Shown: positions 43,909-53,425, counted from the stretch's first letter. The stretch: DNA of 64,000 nucleotides from JAVJRN01 sp040218415 (GCA_040218415.1 JAVJRN010000021.1:124001-188000); one strand, 5' to 3'. Notes: a model not told the origin generated them from the letters alone. Made by a program: numbers and translations.

Positions 43909-44469
43909 ATGAAAAATAACTATACGCTTACAGACGCAATGATACCCGGAACTCAAGGCAAGTTCCAATGGGATCTCGAAAGCAGATGTATTAAAGATAT
44001 AAAACTAAAAAATACATTTGCTACGGAATTTAAGGTTTCAGAAATGATGCTTAATCTTCGACAAATTACTGCAATAGATACTCAAGGAAATGAAGTTCAA
44101 ATTAAATCATTTGAGCATGAAACTTTGGCCGTAGAGGAAATCAGCACTCAGAAACATTTGAAAACCGGAATACTAAGACACCTAAAACCAGGTGAATACC
44201 AGACGGTTAGATTTTATATTGAGCCAAAGGGAAATTTCTTTACAACCAACACTGAAAAAGATGAGGTATTGCCTGAAATGGAATTTTTGGAATTTGAAAT
44301 TGTAGAAGGCTTGACGATCCATAGAGGAGAACTACCTAACCTTTTATTTCGATTCGATCTTACTCCTAAAAAGGAAGAAGCGAAGGTCAACCGCCTCGCT
44401 GAGATTTTTAGAAAGTCTCTGAATGTTGGGGAGATTTTTGAAAAAAAATTGGCCGAGAGCTTCAGATAA
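43909..44469 (+). CDS. Hypothetical protein
   Basis: A 186-residue soluble protein, not recognised. It is rich in alternating hydrophobic/charged strands (FKVSEMMLNLRQITAIDTQG, HLKPGEYQTVRFYIEPKGN), suggesting a beta-sandwich, and ends in a charged helix (VNRLAEIFRKSLNVGEIFEKKL). There is no signal peptide or membrane helix. It is monocistronic with a promoter-like box upstream and a strong terminator downstream, which supports a real, expressed gene. It follows the structured intergenic element, but no link in function can be shown. Confidence 0.72.
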   Translation: MKNNYTLTDAMIPGTQGKFQWDLESRCIKDIKLKNTFATEFKVSEMMLNLRQITAIDTQGNEVQIKSFEHETLAVEEISTQKHLKTGILRHLKPGEYQTVRFYIEPKGNFFTTNTEKDEVLPEMEFLEFEIVEGLTIHRGELPNLLFRFDLTPKKEEAKVNRLAEIFRKSLNVGEIFEKKLAESFR

Positions 44470-44482
44470 AATTTAAGAACAC

Positions 44483-44512
44483 AAAAGCCCGTTAATCGAC
44501 GGGCTTTTTTTT
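44483..44512 (+). terminator. Terminator of the 43909 gene
   Basis: A 10-bp stem AAAAGCCCGT/ACGGGCTTTT with a 6-nt loop and an eight-T tail, 14 bp after the stop. Confidence 0.92.
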
Positions 44513-44640
44513 ATGTCAAATTTTTATCCCAATTGATTTCACATGGAATCCATGAAATAGCGATGCAAATAAACATGAATATCAGTAAAAGGAATAGATT
44601 GTAATTCGGCTCTATCTATTTCGAAAAAACACGAAACCCT

Positions 44641-45516
44641 TTATTTAACCAAATCCTTACCTTTTTCTTCTTCCTTCAACTTGGTGAGAATATCATCTGC
44701 ATGGCCAGCACTGTCGTCATCTTCATATAGATAATCATTGATGGCTTTGCGTAGCTCTTGTGGTGATAGATTATTGTAGGCAGCACCATTTCTCATCACC
44801 GAAGTTTGTCCGGTTTCTTCTGATACTACCACGATCAGCGTATCTGAGTTTTCCGACATCCCAATGGCTGCTCTGTGTCGCAATCCAAAATGGGCTGGAA
44901 CTTCTCGTTCTGTCACAGGAAGGATACACCGAGCCGCTACTATTCGATCATTAAAGACTATGACAGCTCCATCGTGTAATGGACTGTACTTATTAAATAT
45001 AGAAAGCAATAGTCGTTTTGATAATTCTGCATCCAAAATATCGCCTGATTCTGCGAAAAATTTTAGTCCTGAGTTTTTGGACAATACAATAAGCGCACCC
45101 GTATTGGTTCCTGCCAATGTTTTGCTAGCGTCTATGATGGGTGTAATGTTGTGCTTTTTTGATTTCCCGGTGAAGGACCAGTAGGATTTTAGATTTTTAA
45201 AGAAATCTCCTTCACTAAAAAGCTGTGTCCGGCCGAGTAATAAGAGAAATTTCCTGATCTCTTGCTGAAAAAGTATAATTACCGCCAGCACCCCTACGCC
45301 CATAAATTCGCCTAAAATACTGGTAAGCAGTTCCATTCTCACGGCTTTTACAACCAAGAAAATGAGGTATAAAAATAAGAAGCCTACGAAAACCTTAATG
45401 GCGATACTTCCCTTCATCAGGTTGTATACCTGATAGAGCAAAACACTAACGAAGAAGACATCAATAATGTCTACCCAGTTAATATCGAGAAATCCTATGG
45501 TGAATCCTAAGATCAA
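44641..45516 (-). CDS. cdaA: Diadenylate cyclase CdaA
   Basis: A 291-residue membrane-bound c-di-AMP synthase. Three N-terminal membrane helices (about 14-94) precede the DAC domain. The catalytic DGA motif is at residues 182-184 (LHDGAVIV) and RHR at 213-215 (GLRHRAAIG), both intact. c-di-AMP typically controls potassium and osmolyte transport and wall homeostasis. The start is TTG 45516, overlapping the folP stop (TTGA); an internal ATG would remove the first helix. The folP-cdaA pairing is common in Bacteroidota. Confidence 0.95.
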   Translation of the reverse strand: MILGFTIGFLDINWVDIIDVFFVSVLLYQVYNLMKGSIAIKVFVGFLFLYLIFLVVKAVRMELLTSILGEFMGVGVLAVIILFQQEIRKFLLLLGRTQLFSEGDFFKNLKSYWSFTGKSKKHNITPIIDASKTLAGTNTGALIVLSKNSGLKFFAESGDILDAELSKRLLLSIFNKYSPLHDGAVIVFNDRIVAARCILPVTEREVPAHFGLRHRAAIGMSENSDTLIVVVSEETGQTSVMRNGAAYNNLSPQELRKAINDYLYEDDDSAGHADDILTKLKEEEKGKDLVK

Positions 45517-46349
45517 TTTGCTAACGATTTTGTCAATTTTACCACTTCCACAGCTGCTTTTACATCATGCACTCGCAATATAATTGCACCTTTTTGCAAA
45601 GCTACTGTATTTAAAACAGTTGTGCCATTTAATGACTCTTCGGGTGTGCTACCAAGTGTTTTATATATCATCGACTTTCTCGAAATCCCAATAAGTAAAG
45701 GTTTTTGAAAAATATTCAAATGTTCCAGTTTATTGAGTAACTCAAAATTCTGCTGGACATTTTTGGCAAACCCAAAACCAGGATCAATAATCACATCTTT
45801 TATACCCGCTTCATTGGCCAATTCGACCCTTTGCGATAGCTCGAATATTACATCGGTAAGGAGGTCATTGTAATCATTTTCCTTCGTCATCGTTTGTGGA
45901 TTGCCGCGCATGTGCATAAGAATATACGGCACACGCATGGCCGCTACAGCCGAAATCATCTTATCGTCAAGCAGGCCTCCGGAAACATCATTCACGATAT
46001 GCGCACCGCTTGAAATAGCAGCTTTTGCTACGGAAGAACGAAAAGTATCTACAGAAATATAAACCTGTGGGAATTTAAGCCGGATCTGTTCGATCGGCTT
46101 GGCTATTCGAAATATCTCTTCCTCCTCAGAAATATCTATCGCTCCTGGCCGGGTCGAATAACCGCCAATATCCAAAAAAGTAGCTCCTTCATCGATCATT
46201 TGCTCGGCTTTTTTCAATATTTCATCAACATTGATAGACCTGCTTTGACCGTAAAAGGAGTCAGGTGTAGCGTTTATCACGCCCATGACTTTTGGTTCTT
46301 CCAAAGAGATGAGCGAACCTTCGATTTGTAGTGTATGTGGAACTGTCAA
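45513..46349 (-). CDS. folP: Dihydropteroate synthase
   Basis: A 278-residue TIM-barrel enzyme that joins 6-hydroxymethyl-dihydropterin pyrophosphate to p-aminobenzoate in folate synthesis. Landmarks are VMGVINATPDSFY (about 21-33), DIGGYSTRPGA (about 61-71), NDVSGG, and the late GISRKSM loop; all key elements are present. The start is TTG 46349. The first ATG lies at the conserved MGVINATPDSF strand and would remove the N-terminal TLQIEGSLISLEEPK segment that relatives have. It is divergent from the DUF1599 gene across only 45 bp. Confidence 0.95.
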   Translation of the reverse strand: MTVPHTLQIEGSLISLEEPKVMGVINATPDSFYGQSRSINVDEILKKAEQMIDEGATFLDIGGYSTRPGAIDISEEEEIFRIAKPIEQIRLKFPQVYISVDTFRSSVAKAAISSGAHIVNDVSGGLLDDKMISAVAAMRVPYILMHMRGNPQTMTKENDYNDLLTDVIFELSQRVELANEAGIKDVIIDPGFGFAKNVQQNFELLNKLEHLNIFQKPLLIGISRKSMIYKTLGSTPEESLNGTTVLNTVALQKGAIILRVHDVKAAVEVVKLTKSLAN

Positions 46350-46355
46350 TTATAG

Positions 46356-46363
46356 TAGATTTG
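46356..46363 (+). promoter_or_regulatory. -7 box, TAGATTTG, of the DUF1599 operon
   Basis: TAGATTTG matches TAnnTTTG, 31 bp before the GTG start at 46395, inside the narrow gap to folP. Confidence 0.45.
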
Positions 46364-46394
46364 TGACCGATTAATTTATATAACAATCCTGACG

Positions 46395-46940
46395 GTGAAA
46401 GATCACACAATTGACCAATACAAAAAAATAATTCAGTCGTGTAAGGGCGTATTTGAAAAAAAGACGCGCGATTATGGCACAGCTTGGAGAATATTGAGAC
46501 TTCCATCCATCACCGATCAGATATACATCAAGGCGCAGCGCATACGCTCCATTCAGGAAAAGGGTGTTCAAAAAATACAAGAAGATATCAACGGCGAGTT
46601 TAGAGCCATCATCAATTATTGCCTGATGGCGCTCATTCAAATTGAGCTTATTGAAAACGATAAAATGGAATTAGACTATGATTTTCTTGAGCCACTTTAT
46701 GATAAATATTCTACGGAAACGATGAATCTTTTGGCCAACAAAAACCATGACTATGGAGAGGCATGGAGGGAAATGCGTGTGACTTCCATAACAGACATTA
46801 TACTGATGAAGCTACTCCGCGTAAAGCAAATTGAAGACAATAACGGAACTACGCTCATTTCAGAAGGCGTAGATGCTAATTATCAGGATATGATAAACTA
46901 TTCGGTGTTTTGCTTGATTAAGTTGGAAGAAGGCAAATAA
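46395..46940 (+). CDS. DUF1599 protein
   Basis: A 181-residue protein made of two copies of the DUF1599 motif. Copy one has KKTRDYGTAWRILRLPSITDQIYIKAQRI (about 22-50) and copy two NKNHDYGEAWREMRVTSITDIILMKLLR (about 115-142). The family is related to all-alpha nucleotide-pyrophosphohydrolase-like helical proteins, but its reaction is not known to me. The start is GTG 46395; no ATG occurs before the first motif. It is divergent from folP and probably co-transcribed with the DoxX-like gene 39 bp downstream. Confidence 0.85.
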   Translation: MKDHTIDQYKKIIQSCKGVFEKKTRDYGTAWRILRLPSITDQIYIKAQRIRSIQEKGVQKIQEDINGEFRAIINYCLMALIQIELIENDKMELDYDFLEPLYDKYSTETMNLLANKNHDYGEAWREMRVTSITDIILMKLLRVKQIEDNNGTTLISEGVDANYQDMINYSVFCLIKLEEGK

Positions 46941-46964
46941 TCAATACTTGAAAATTAAAAAACT

Positions 46965-46971
46965 AAAGGAG
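46965..46971 (+). promoter_or_regulatory. Shine-Dalgarno site AAAGGAG of the 46980 gene
   Basis: AAAGGAG lies 8 bp before the ATG at 46980. Clear Shine-Dalgarno sites are uncommon in this lineage, so this one supports the chosen start. Confidence 0.6.
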
Positions 46972-46979
46972 AATAAGCC

Positions 46980-48062
46980 ATGAAGTGGATCGTACAAATA
47001 GCCCGAATACTCGTAGGAGGACTATTCATTTTTTCAGGATTAATTAAAGTCAATGACCCAGTGGGTACAGCGATCAAGCTCGAAGAATATTTCGAAGTAT
47101 TCGCTTATGACTTTGCACCTTTCTTTGAATGGTTTGTGCCTTTGGCGCTCATTTTGTCTGTCGTGCTCAGTGTGCTTGAAGTGGTGTTAGGAATTGCGCT
47201 GTTGAGCGGCTTCAGGTCTAAACTGACGGTAAATACACTCTTGGGTATGATCGTGTTCTTCACTTTCCTTACCTTTTACTCGGCATATTTCAACAAAGTG
47301 ACAGATTGTGGATGCTTTGGTGATGCGATCAAATTGACTCCTTGGGAGTCATTTACCAAAGACATTATTTTACTCATCTTAATACTCGTCCTTTTTATTG
47401 GCAAAAAACATATCGAACCTTTGCTTAAAAGCGGAGCTAATAATATACTCGTTATTGGTTCCACTGTCCTACTTACGGTCGTAGCGGTGATGGCCATTCG
47501 TCATTTGCCATACATCGATTTTAGAGCTTATGCAGTAGGCAACCATCTTCCAAGCCTTATGCAACCCTCAGAGCCACTGGTATATGAGTATGTCATGGAA
47601 AAAGATGGCGAAGAGTTTATTTTCGATCAATATCCGTCAGACCCTAATTTCAAATTTTTAGAAATGAACCTGGTCAATCCAGAAGCTCAGCCGAAGATTA
47701 CCGATTTGGGCATCTGGACGGATGAAGCAGAATATACCGATGAACTTTTTGTTGGAAATAAATTGGTGATCATTTATCAAAATGTGGAAAAAGCCGATGT
47801 GGAAAGCATGCGAAAAATAAAGCAATTGGCGAATATCCCCGCTGTAGATAGCTGGATACTGACTTCCTCAGGATATGAGGCATTTGAAAGTTTTAGGCAT
47901 GAACATCAGTTGAGCATTCCTTATTTTTATGCAGATGCTACTGTACTCAAAACGATGGTTCGTTCTAATCCAGGGATACTTTTATTGTCCGATGGTTATG
48001 TGCTTGGCAAGTGGCATTTCAATGACGCACCTTCGGTGGAAGAAGTGCTGGAAAAGTTATGA
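46980..48062 (+). CDS. BT_3928-type DoxX/MauE-like membrane protein
   Basis: A 360-residue protein. The N-terminal half has about four to five helices in DoxX/MauE style (ILVGGLFIFSGLIKVNDPVGT, VLEVVLGIALLSGF), with a Cys pair in VTDCGCFGDAIKLTPWESF that in MauE-like proteins is linked to thiol redox chemistry. The C-terminal half (about 190-360) is a soluble thioredoxin-like domain lacking the CxxC. The fused form matches Bacteroides BT_3928. The role is unknown; electron transfer or disulfide handling is plausible. It overlaps aroK by 4 bp. Confidence 0.85.
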   Translation: MKWIVQIARILVGGLFIFSGLIKVNDPVGTAIKLEEYFEVFAYDFAPFFEWFVPLALILSVVLSVLEVVLGIALLSGFRSKLTVNTLLGMIVFFTFLTFYSAYFNKVTDCGCFGDAIKLTPWESFTKDIILLILILVLFIGKKHIEPLLKSGANNILVIGSTVLLTVVAVMAIRHLPYIDFRAYAVGNHLPSLMQPSEPLVYEYVMEKDGEEFIFDQYPSDPNFKFLEMNLVNPEAQPKITDLGIWTDEAEYTDELFVGNKLVIIYQNVEKADVESMRKIKQLANIPAVDSWILTSSGYEAFESFRHEHQLSIPYFYADATVLKTMVRSNPGILLLSDGYVLGKWHFNDAPSVEEVLEKL

Positions 48063-48568
48063 TTCCGAATAAAATTTATCTGATTGGTCTTCCCGCAACT
48101 GGCAAGAGCTATTTTGGTAAAAAATTAGCGGAAAGGTTGGTTCACGATTTCGTGGACCTGGACGCATACATCGAGGAAAAAGCAGGACAAACCATCGCAG
48201 AGATTTTTTCCGAAAAAGGAGAAGACTATTTTAGGAAATTAGAAGCCGGCGCATTAAACGAAATATTGGGTGTTCAAAAATCGTTAATTATTGCAACTGG
48301 AGGTGGAACGCCCTGCTTCCATGATGGCATAGATCAAATGCTTTCCTCAGGAGCAGTCATTTTCTTGGATATCGACGAAGCTGTTTTGATCGAAAGGCTC
48401 AGTCAGTCTGATAAAAGACCGCTAGTGCAATCAGATGTTAAGGAAACGGTGGCGAAGCTTAAGGCAAAAAGACAATCGACCTACGAGCGCGCGCACATTC
48501 AAATTTTGAATAGAGACGTGGATGCGCTAATTTCAAAGTTGGAGAATTTTAACAACTCCGTTTTGTGA
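48059..48568 (+). CDS. aroK: Shikimate kinase
   Basis: A 169-residue P-loop kinase that phosphorylates shikimate in aromatic amino-acid synthesis. Walker A GLPATGKS is at residues 9-16. The shikimate-binding DLDAYIEEKAG, the GGGTP loop and the lid region with KRPLV are present. The ATG overlaps the stop of the preceding gene (ATGA), so it is translated with it. Chorismate synthase (aroC) from the same pathway is at 57708-58796, unlinked. Confidence 0.94.
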   Translation: MIPNKIYLIGLPATGKSYFGKKLAERLVHDFVDLDAYIEEKAGQTIAEIFSEKGEDYFRKLEAGALNEILGVQKSLIIATGGGTPCFHDGIDQMLSSGAVIFLDIDEAVLIERLSQSDKRPLVQSDVKETVAKLKAKRQSTYERAHIQILNRDVDALISKLENFNNSVL

Positions 48569-48666
48569 TCCTAGGCATGGGTAGTACTATCAACTGGTTG
48601 CTACTGACCTTATTTTTCTTAGCATATCAGAATAAATTTTCTTGCCACAAATTGGTTAGAGCAGAT

Positions 48667-49221
48667 TCAACTCAATGCTTCCACTAATTCACTAGTAGTC
48701 ATAATTTCAGCAAACTCGTCTTTTAGGTTGGCGATGGTGATATCATAAACAAGCTGTGCGGAGAAATGTGTTCCATTAGCCCCTTGCTTATCAAAGGCAG
48801 CAGTGGCATCCTCCAACAATATCGTTTTAAAGCCGAGATTGGCAGCCATTCTCACACTTGTTGAAATACAATGCTCTAGTGTTAACCCAACGATGACGAC
48901 TCTATCTATACCTTCAGATCTCAGTGATTGCTCCAAAGGTGTGCCGATAAAAGCACTATTTACATTCTTTTCATACATAATCTCGTCGTGGTAAGGTGCC
49001 ACTAAAGCTTTGATTTTATTTCCCGGCTTACCTGCAAAAAGTGGTGATTCAGGATTGGTAGAGTTATGTTTGACATGGAATATCGGCCACTTATTTAAAC
49101 GAAATAACTGTAGCGCCTTCGCACAATTCTCTTCCGCTTGGAGATTATTCCTTTCGTCACCATAAAAGCCCGGCTCGTCAAGCCCTTCCTGAATATCAAT
49201 TAATAGTAGTGCAGTTTTCAT
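48667..49221 (-). CDS. Cysteine hydrolase, isochorismatase-like
   Basis: A 184-residue enzyme with the Asp9-Lys85-Cys118 triad of the isochorismatase-like superfamily (ALLLIDIQ, YEKNVNSAF, LTLEHCISTSVR). These include nicotinamidases and other amidases that use a nucleophilic cysteine; the zinc site of nicotinamidases is not obvious here, so a general cysteine hydrolase is the safe call. It lies 38 bp after the histidine kinase gene on the same strand and probably shares its transcript. It is convergent with aroK. Confidence 0.87.
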   Translation of the reverse strand: MKTALLLIDIQEGLDEPGFYGDERNNLQAEENCAKALQLFRLNKWPIFHVKHNSTNPESPLFAGKPGNKIKALVAPYHDEIMYEKNVNSAFIGTPLEQSLRSEGIDRVVIVGLTLEHCISTSVRMAANLGFKTILLEDATAAFDKQGANGTHFSAQLVYDITIANLKDEFAEIMTTSELVEALS

Positions 49222-49259
49222 GCTGTAAATCTCATCAATTGAGGTTAGTGGGTTGATAA

Positions 49260-51065
49260 TTAGCCTATTGGCGCTTCTCTGAGGCTTGGAAAAATTATGG
49301 TTACCGAAGTTCCATTATTTTCAAAAGTGTCAAAAAATATTTTTCCGCGATGCTCCTCCACAATCTGATGAGAAATGTAGAGTCCCAACCCTGTACCTTG
49401 TCCTACCGGCTTAGTTGTAAAAAAAGGGTCGGTAATTTTATGAAAATTTTCTCGACTTATTCCTGCCCCATTGTCTATTATCTCAACTTGGATTTCGTGG
49501 TTTAATTTTCTTAGAAATACGCTTATTTTACCGCCTTTGATTGTTGCGTCCAAAGAGTTAGTTAAAATATTTGTAAATAACTGATGAAGTTTACCGGCGT
49601 TACCCTGAATCAAACCCACCTCGGATAATTCTACCGTTAGATTTCGTTGACCTTTGTCCGATAAGTGAAGTATGGTAAGGCAATTCTCTATAATCTTCTT
49701 AAGATCACATCGTTCGTTAATATTATCGGTTTGCCTGCTATACTGACTGAGGCTCGCAACAATATTTGACGCTCTATCGACTCCTTCTTTCACAATCTCA
49801 AACAATGGATTACTAAACTCTAAGAAGCTGGAATCAGTACTTTTTAATGCTGCGTTTTCGATTTCTCTTACTCCGTTAGAAATATAATTCAATGGATTGT
49901 TAATCTCATGACCTAAGCCAGCAGCGAGCACCCCCAGAGAAGCCATTTTCTCAGATTTTATGAGCTGATCCTGAGCGAGTTGTAGTTCATTTAATGCATT
50001 ATCTAAGGATTCATTTTTCTCCGCCAACTCTTCGTTTTTCTTTTCAAGCAATGCCGTACGAGACGCTACACGTTGTTCTAGGTTCAAGTTGTAGCTTTCT
50101 AGTTTCTGCTGGGCTATTTTAAGTTCAGAAATATCCTGAACGAACATAGACAGTCCCGTTATTTTTCCTTCTTGGTATATAGGGTTGTAGCTGAGCATAA
50201 AATAAATCGGTCCTTCAGGACTAGGGTATTCAATCGTTTCTGTAAACTTTTCCCCGGCCAAGGCTCTATCCTGATATTCATTAAAAAGCGCGGCTTGCGT
50301 TTTTTGCATTTTACTAAAAACGTCCATCCCTTTTTCCAAAACAATACCGTCAGTATAATAGGCATACTGCGCAAAGGACTGATTGAATTCAATCAGGGTT
50401 TTGTTCGTATCAAAAAGGCCAATGATATTATTAGTACTTTCAATGATTGATGAAAGGTTAGATTCTCTTGCAGAAGAGATCTTCTTTTCTTCTAAAAGAC
50501 CTTTAATAAAAAGTAGACTTCCCCTTTCGAAGTAAACTGAAGAAATAAAAACAATGGAGGCAGTTATCAAGATAACCAGTCCCTTTTCTATCCATTCGCT
50601 GGCGTTAACAACAGGCTCTATAACCATAGGAGACATGTAACCATTTAACTGCAAGGCGACTACAACAATGAAGCATAGTAGCGTAACCATGGAAATAAGG
50701 ATGACTAATTTGAACCGAAAGACCAAAGTCGAAAAGAAAGGAACAAGCGCCAACAATACAGTGGTATCTGCATAAATACCGAGAATCATTAAGTCCTTAA
50801 ATGATAGCACCAAAAGGATCATTAAAATCGCCAAAACCTTAATTTGGAGGGATACTTTTTTTCGAAAAATGGCCAGTATAATAACGGGTATAACGATAGC
50901 CAGATCAACCAATTTAAAGGCTAAGGGCCTTACCTCTCCACCAAATATTGCACTAGAATAAATACCAATAGCTATTAATGCTCCAACTACAAGTGTATTG
51001 TCAATAACATTTTGCTTGTAGACTGTAAGTTGAGGATTCTTAAATATTTCTGAATAGAATGGCAA
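49260..51065 (-). CDS. PAS-domain sensor histidine kinase
   Basis: A 601-residue membrane kinase. About five to six membrane helices fill residues 20-185; a PAS domain (about 205-315, NLSSIIESTNNIIGLFDTNK) and a coiled coil follow. HisKA has the phospho-acceptor His386 in GHEINNPLNYI, and the ATPase domain shows NILTNSLDAT, DNGAGI and GTGLGLYIS. It belongs to the group whose dimerisation box is GHEINNPL. No response regulator is adjacent, so the partner is elsewhere. The start is TTG 51065, with a -7 box at 51091-51098 just upstream. Confidence 0.92.
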   Translation of the reverse strand: MPFYSEIFKNPQLTVYKQNVIDNTLVVGALIAIGIYSSAIFGGEVRPLAFKLVDLAIVIPVIILAIFRKKVSLQIKVLAILMILLVLSFKDLMILGIYADTTVLLALVPFFSTLVFRFKLVILISMVTLLCFIVVVALQLNGYMSPMVIEPVVNASEWIEKGLVILITASIVFISSVYFERGSLLFIKGLLEEKKISSARESNLSSIIESTNNIIGLFDTNKTLIEFNQSFAQYAYYTDGIVLEKGMDVFSKMQKTQAALFNEYQDRALAGEKFTETIEYPSPEGPIYFMLSYNPIYQEGKITGLSMFVQDISELKIAQQKLESYNLNLEQRVASRTALLEKKNEELAEKNESLDNALNELQLAQDQLIKSEKMASLGVLAAGLGHEINNPLNYISNGVREIENAALKSTDSSFLEFSNPLFEIVKEGVDRASNIVASLSQYSRQTDNINERCDLKKIIENCLTILHLSDKGQRNLTVELSEVGLIQGNAGKLHQLFTNILTNSLDATIKGGKISVFLRKLNHEIQVEIIDNGAGISRENFHKITDPFFTTKPVGQGTGLGLYISHQIVEEHRGKIFFDTFENNGTSVTIIFPSLREAPIG

Positions 51066-51090
51066 GGCGCGGATAATCTAAAAAAAAAAT

Positions 51091-51098
51091 CAAAGGTA
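51091..51098 (-). promoter_or_regulatory. -7 box, TACCTTTG, of the histidine kinase operon
   Basis: On the minus strand TACCTTTG matches TAnnTTTG, 25 bp before the TTG start, and is identical to the box of the Nudix-MATE operon. Confidence 0.5.
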
Positions 51099-51127
51099 AC
51101 TTAAAACGAACAATTACTATTATCTGT

Positions 51128-51772
51128 TTAATTTAATGCGACTTCCAGCTGATACAATACCCGATCTGAACCTTCTTCCAAAAACAATATTTGCTTTGCT
51201 TCTAGCTCGACCTCATGACGGACATTTTGATCATTTACTTTCAAAATGGCCTTCATTAGTGGATGATAATAGTCAAAATTGACCTTTGAAAGATCAATAT
51301 AGAGTTCTACATCATTTTTATCTACTACTATGGCTGTGCCTTGTATCGTTGTGGCCTCCTTCAGCGGCAATGAAATCTGTTGCCCTGTGTTGCTTAATAA
51401 GTACAAATCTTCATATCGATCTTTTACCGTAACAAATCCTGCATTAGAGCCGCCACACTCCAAAAATTTGGGATGGATAACGATACGTCCTTCAAGGTTC
51501 AAATACCCACATTTATTAAAATTAGTTTTAACAATAGCAATACCGTCTCTAAAATCATCAACGTAGGAGTACTGAGGCAGCTCCATGATCGTTTTTCCGT
51601 CATTGTTAACGAATAAGTATTGCTCTCCTGTCCAAACTCTATTGGTTCCGTACTCGCTCCTCCAAACCATATAACCTTCTGGTAAATTGTCGAGATCAAG
51701 GAGCTTATTTTCAGTTTGAGCTATGACCAATGTTGTGAAGATTGTAAAAATGAATGCACTCAAAATTTTCAT
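51128..51772 (-). CDS. Exported WG-repeat-like protein
   Basis: A 214-residue protein with a signal peptide (MKILSAFIFTIFTTLVIAQ). The middle resembles WG repeats: FVNNDGKTIMELPQYSYVDDFRDGIAIVK and KCGYLNLEGRIVIHPKF, a short beta-hairpin repeat common in Bacteroidota envelope proteins, then degenerating copies. No enzymatic motif. ATG 51772 is chosen because it begins the signal peptide; the frame extends 25 codons further. It lies 62 bp upstream of the histidine kinase gene on the same strand and might share its regulation. Confidence 0.7.
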   Translation of the reverse strand: MKILSAFIFTIFTTLVIAQTENKLLDLDNLPEGYMVWRSEYGTNRVWTGEQYLFVNNDGKTIMELPQYSYVDDFRDGIAIVKTNFNKCGYLNLEGRIVIHPKFLECGGSNAGFVTVKDRYEDLYLLSNTGQQISLPLKEATTIQGTAIVVDKNDVELYIDLSKVNFDYYHPLMKAILKVNDQNVRHEVELEAKQILFLEEGSDRVLYQLEVALN

Positions 51773-52156
51773 AAATGTGAAATTACAAAAATCAACGACC
51801 ATTTTCTTTCTGAATTTTTTGTAGAACAATAAATTATCCTCGTTCATATCCCATAAAAAGTCTTTTTAAAGCAAGGCATAAATATGAGTTTTAAGAATTT
51901 GACTTTTCACGGCTATTATTCTGTTAAACTCATGCGCACTAAGTAGAGGCTCCTTATGCGCCTTTTTCAAAAATACGTAGCATTAAAATTTTCTGGAGAA
52001 TTCGGGTAAAATAGGTTTAAAAAAACATTTCATTCAATTATTCTATTATTCATTCATAAAATAAGAACAGTACAATTAATTTGCCTAAGCAAATATCAAA
52101 AGGGTCTCTAGGCCTTTAGATCAAGTAAACTGATCCGAGAAATACAAAAACAAAAA
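51773..52156. other. Gene-free region between divergent genes
   Basis: About 384 AT-rich bases. An imperfect -7 box (TTAATTTG, 52076-52083) may serve the CHRD gene. I see no repeat, terminator or RNA gene. Confidence 0.55.
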
Positions 52157-53374
52157 ATGAAAAAAATTAAATCTAGAAACATCATTAAAGGACTATTTCT
52201 GATGTTAATGACCATCTCCTTAGTTGGTCTTATAAATTGTAGTGATGATGGCAGACCCACCATAACAGAAACAGGAGCTAGAGGTACGTTTGTGATCGAT
52301 CCAGTGGGATCAAGCGATGTGAGAGGTACAGCGACTTTTATCCAGATGGCAGATCGCAGTACTAAAATCATTATTCAGGTAACCGGAACAACAGCTGGCA
52401 ACAGTCATCCTGTTCATATTCATGACAATACAGCTATCGAAGGTGGCGATATTGCCATTACACTAAACCCAATAGATGGTGAAACTGGTATAAGTGAGAC
52501 ATTAGTGATAGCAAAAGATGATACAACATACATACCCTATAGTGAGCTGATAATCTTTGATGGCTATCTCAATGTACACCAAAGTGTCGATGATTTAGGA
52601 ACAATCATAGGGCAAGTTGATATCGGAATAAACGCGCTTACAGGTAAATCAACGGAGTACAGCTTTGAACCTACAGTTAATTCAGATGTCACTGGCAAGG
52701 CAACATTTCACGAAAGATTGAATGGTGAAGCTTTAGCCGTGTTGGAACTCAACAATACAACGCCCGGAGTTAGTCACCCTGCCCACATCCATTCTAATAC
52801 TTTTGCGGAAGGCGGTAGAGTTGTTATCTCTTTTAATCCTGTGGACGGCACAACTGGAATCAGTAGAACCAATATTGCTATATATGATAATGGTGCGTCC
52901 TTTGATTATTCTGATCTAAGAAGTATTAATGCACATATAGACGTTCATTTGAGCACTAGCGCATTACGGATTTTTGTTGCACAGGGAGATGTAGGTCAAA
53001 ATATGCTTACGGGAGCCTCAGTGACGTACGATCTTGGGTCAGTTGCCATTCCTGAAATAAATGGTACAGCTACATTTTATGAAAGAGTCAACGGTCAAGC
53101 ATTGGCCAAATTGGTGCTTAATAATACTCCTCAGGATGGATCTCACCCCGCACACATACATGCCAACTCCGCAGAAGTGGGCGGTCCAATTATTTTTACC
53201 TTTAATCCAGTAAATGGTGACTCAGGAATAAGCGACACCAATGTAGACGCCTCCGACGATGGATCAACTTTGGGTTATGACGATATCAAATTGATTGATG
53301 GACATATCAATGTACACCTAAGTGCTGACGAGATGAATACACTGGTCGCCCAAGGGAACATTGGGATCAATTAA
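52157..53374 (+). CDS. Lipoprotein with three tandem CHRD domains
   Basis: A 405-residue lipoprotein. Lipobox LINC puts the lipid on Cys28, followed by SDDG, which resembles the acidic surface-export signal of Bacteroidota lipoproteins. The mature part is three copies of a CHRD domain with a repeat period of exactly 123 residues, marked by HPVHIH (84-89), HPAHIH (207-212) and HPAHIH (330-335). Each is followed by GG, NPvDGxtGIS and a late NVHxS or DVHLS. CHRD domains share the beta-barrel look of Cu/Zn superoxide dismutase, and the His cluster could bind metal. Function is unknown. It precedes the HTCS gene and has its own terminator. Confidence 0.85.
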   Translation: MKKIKSRNIIKGLFLMLMTISLVGLINCSDDGRPTITETGARGTFVIDPVGSSDVRGTATFIQMADRSTKIIIQVTGTTAGNSHPVHIHDNTAIEGGDIAITLNPIDGETGISETLVIAKDDTTYIPYSELIIFDGYLNVHQSVDDLGTIIGQVDIGINALTGKSTEYSFEPTVNSDVTGKATFHERLNGEALAVLELNNTTPGVSHPAHIHSNTFAEGGRVVISFNPVDGTTGISRTNIAIYDNGASFDYSDLRSINAHIDVHLSTSALRIFVAQGDVGQNMLTGASVTYDLGSVAIPEINGTATFYERVNGQALAKLVLNNTPQDGSHPAHIHANSAEVGGPIIFTFNPVNGDSGISDTNVDASDDGSTLGYDDIKLIDGHINVHLSADEMNTLVAQGNIGIN

Positions 53375-53425
53375 GGTGACTGAACTATAGAAGTCAATCA
53401 ATTTTACTTATCCATTCAAAATTTC

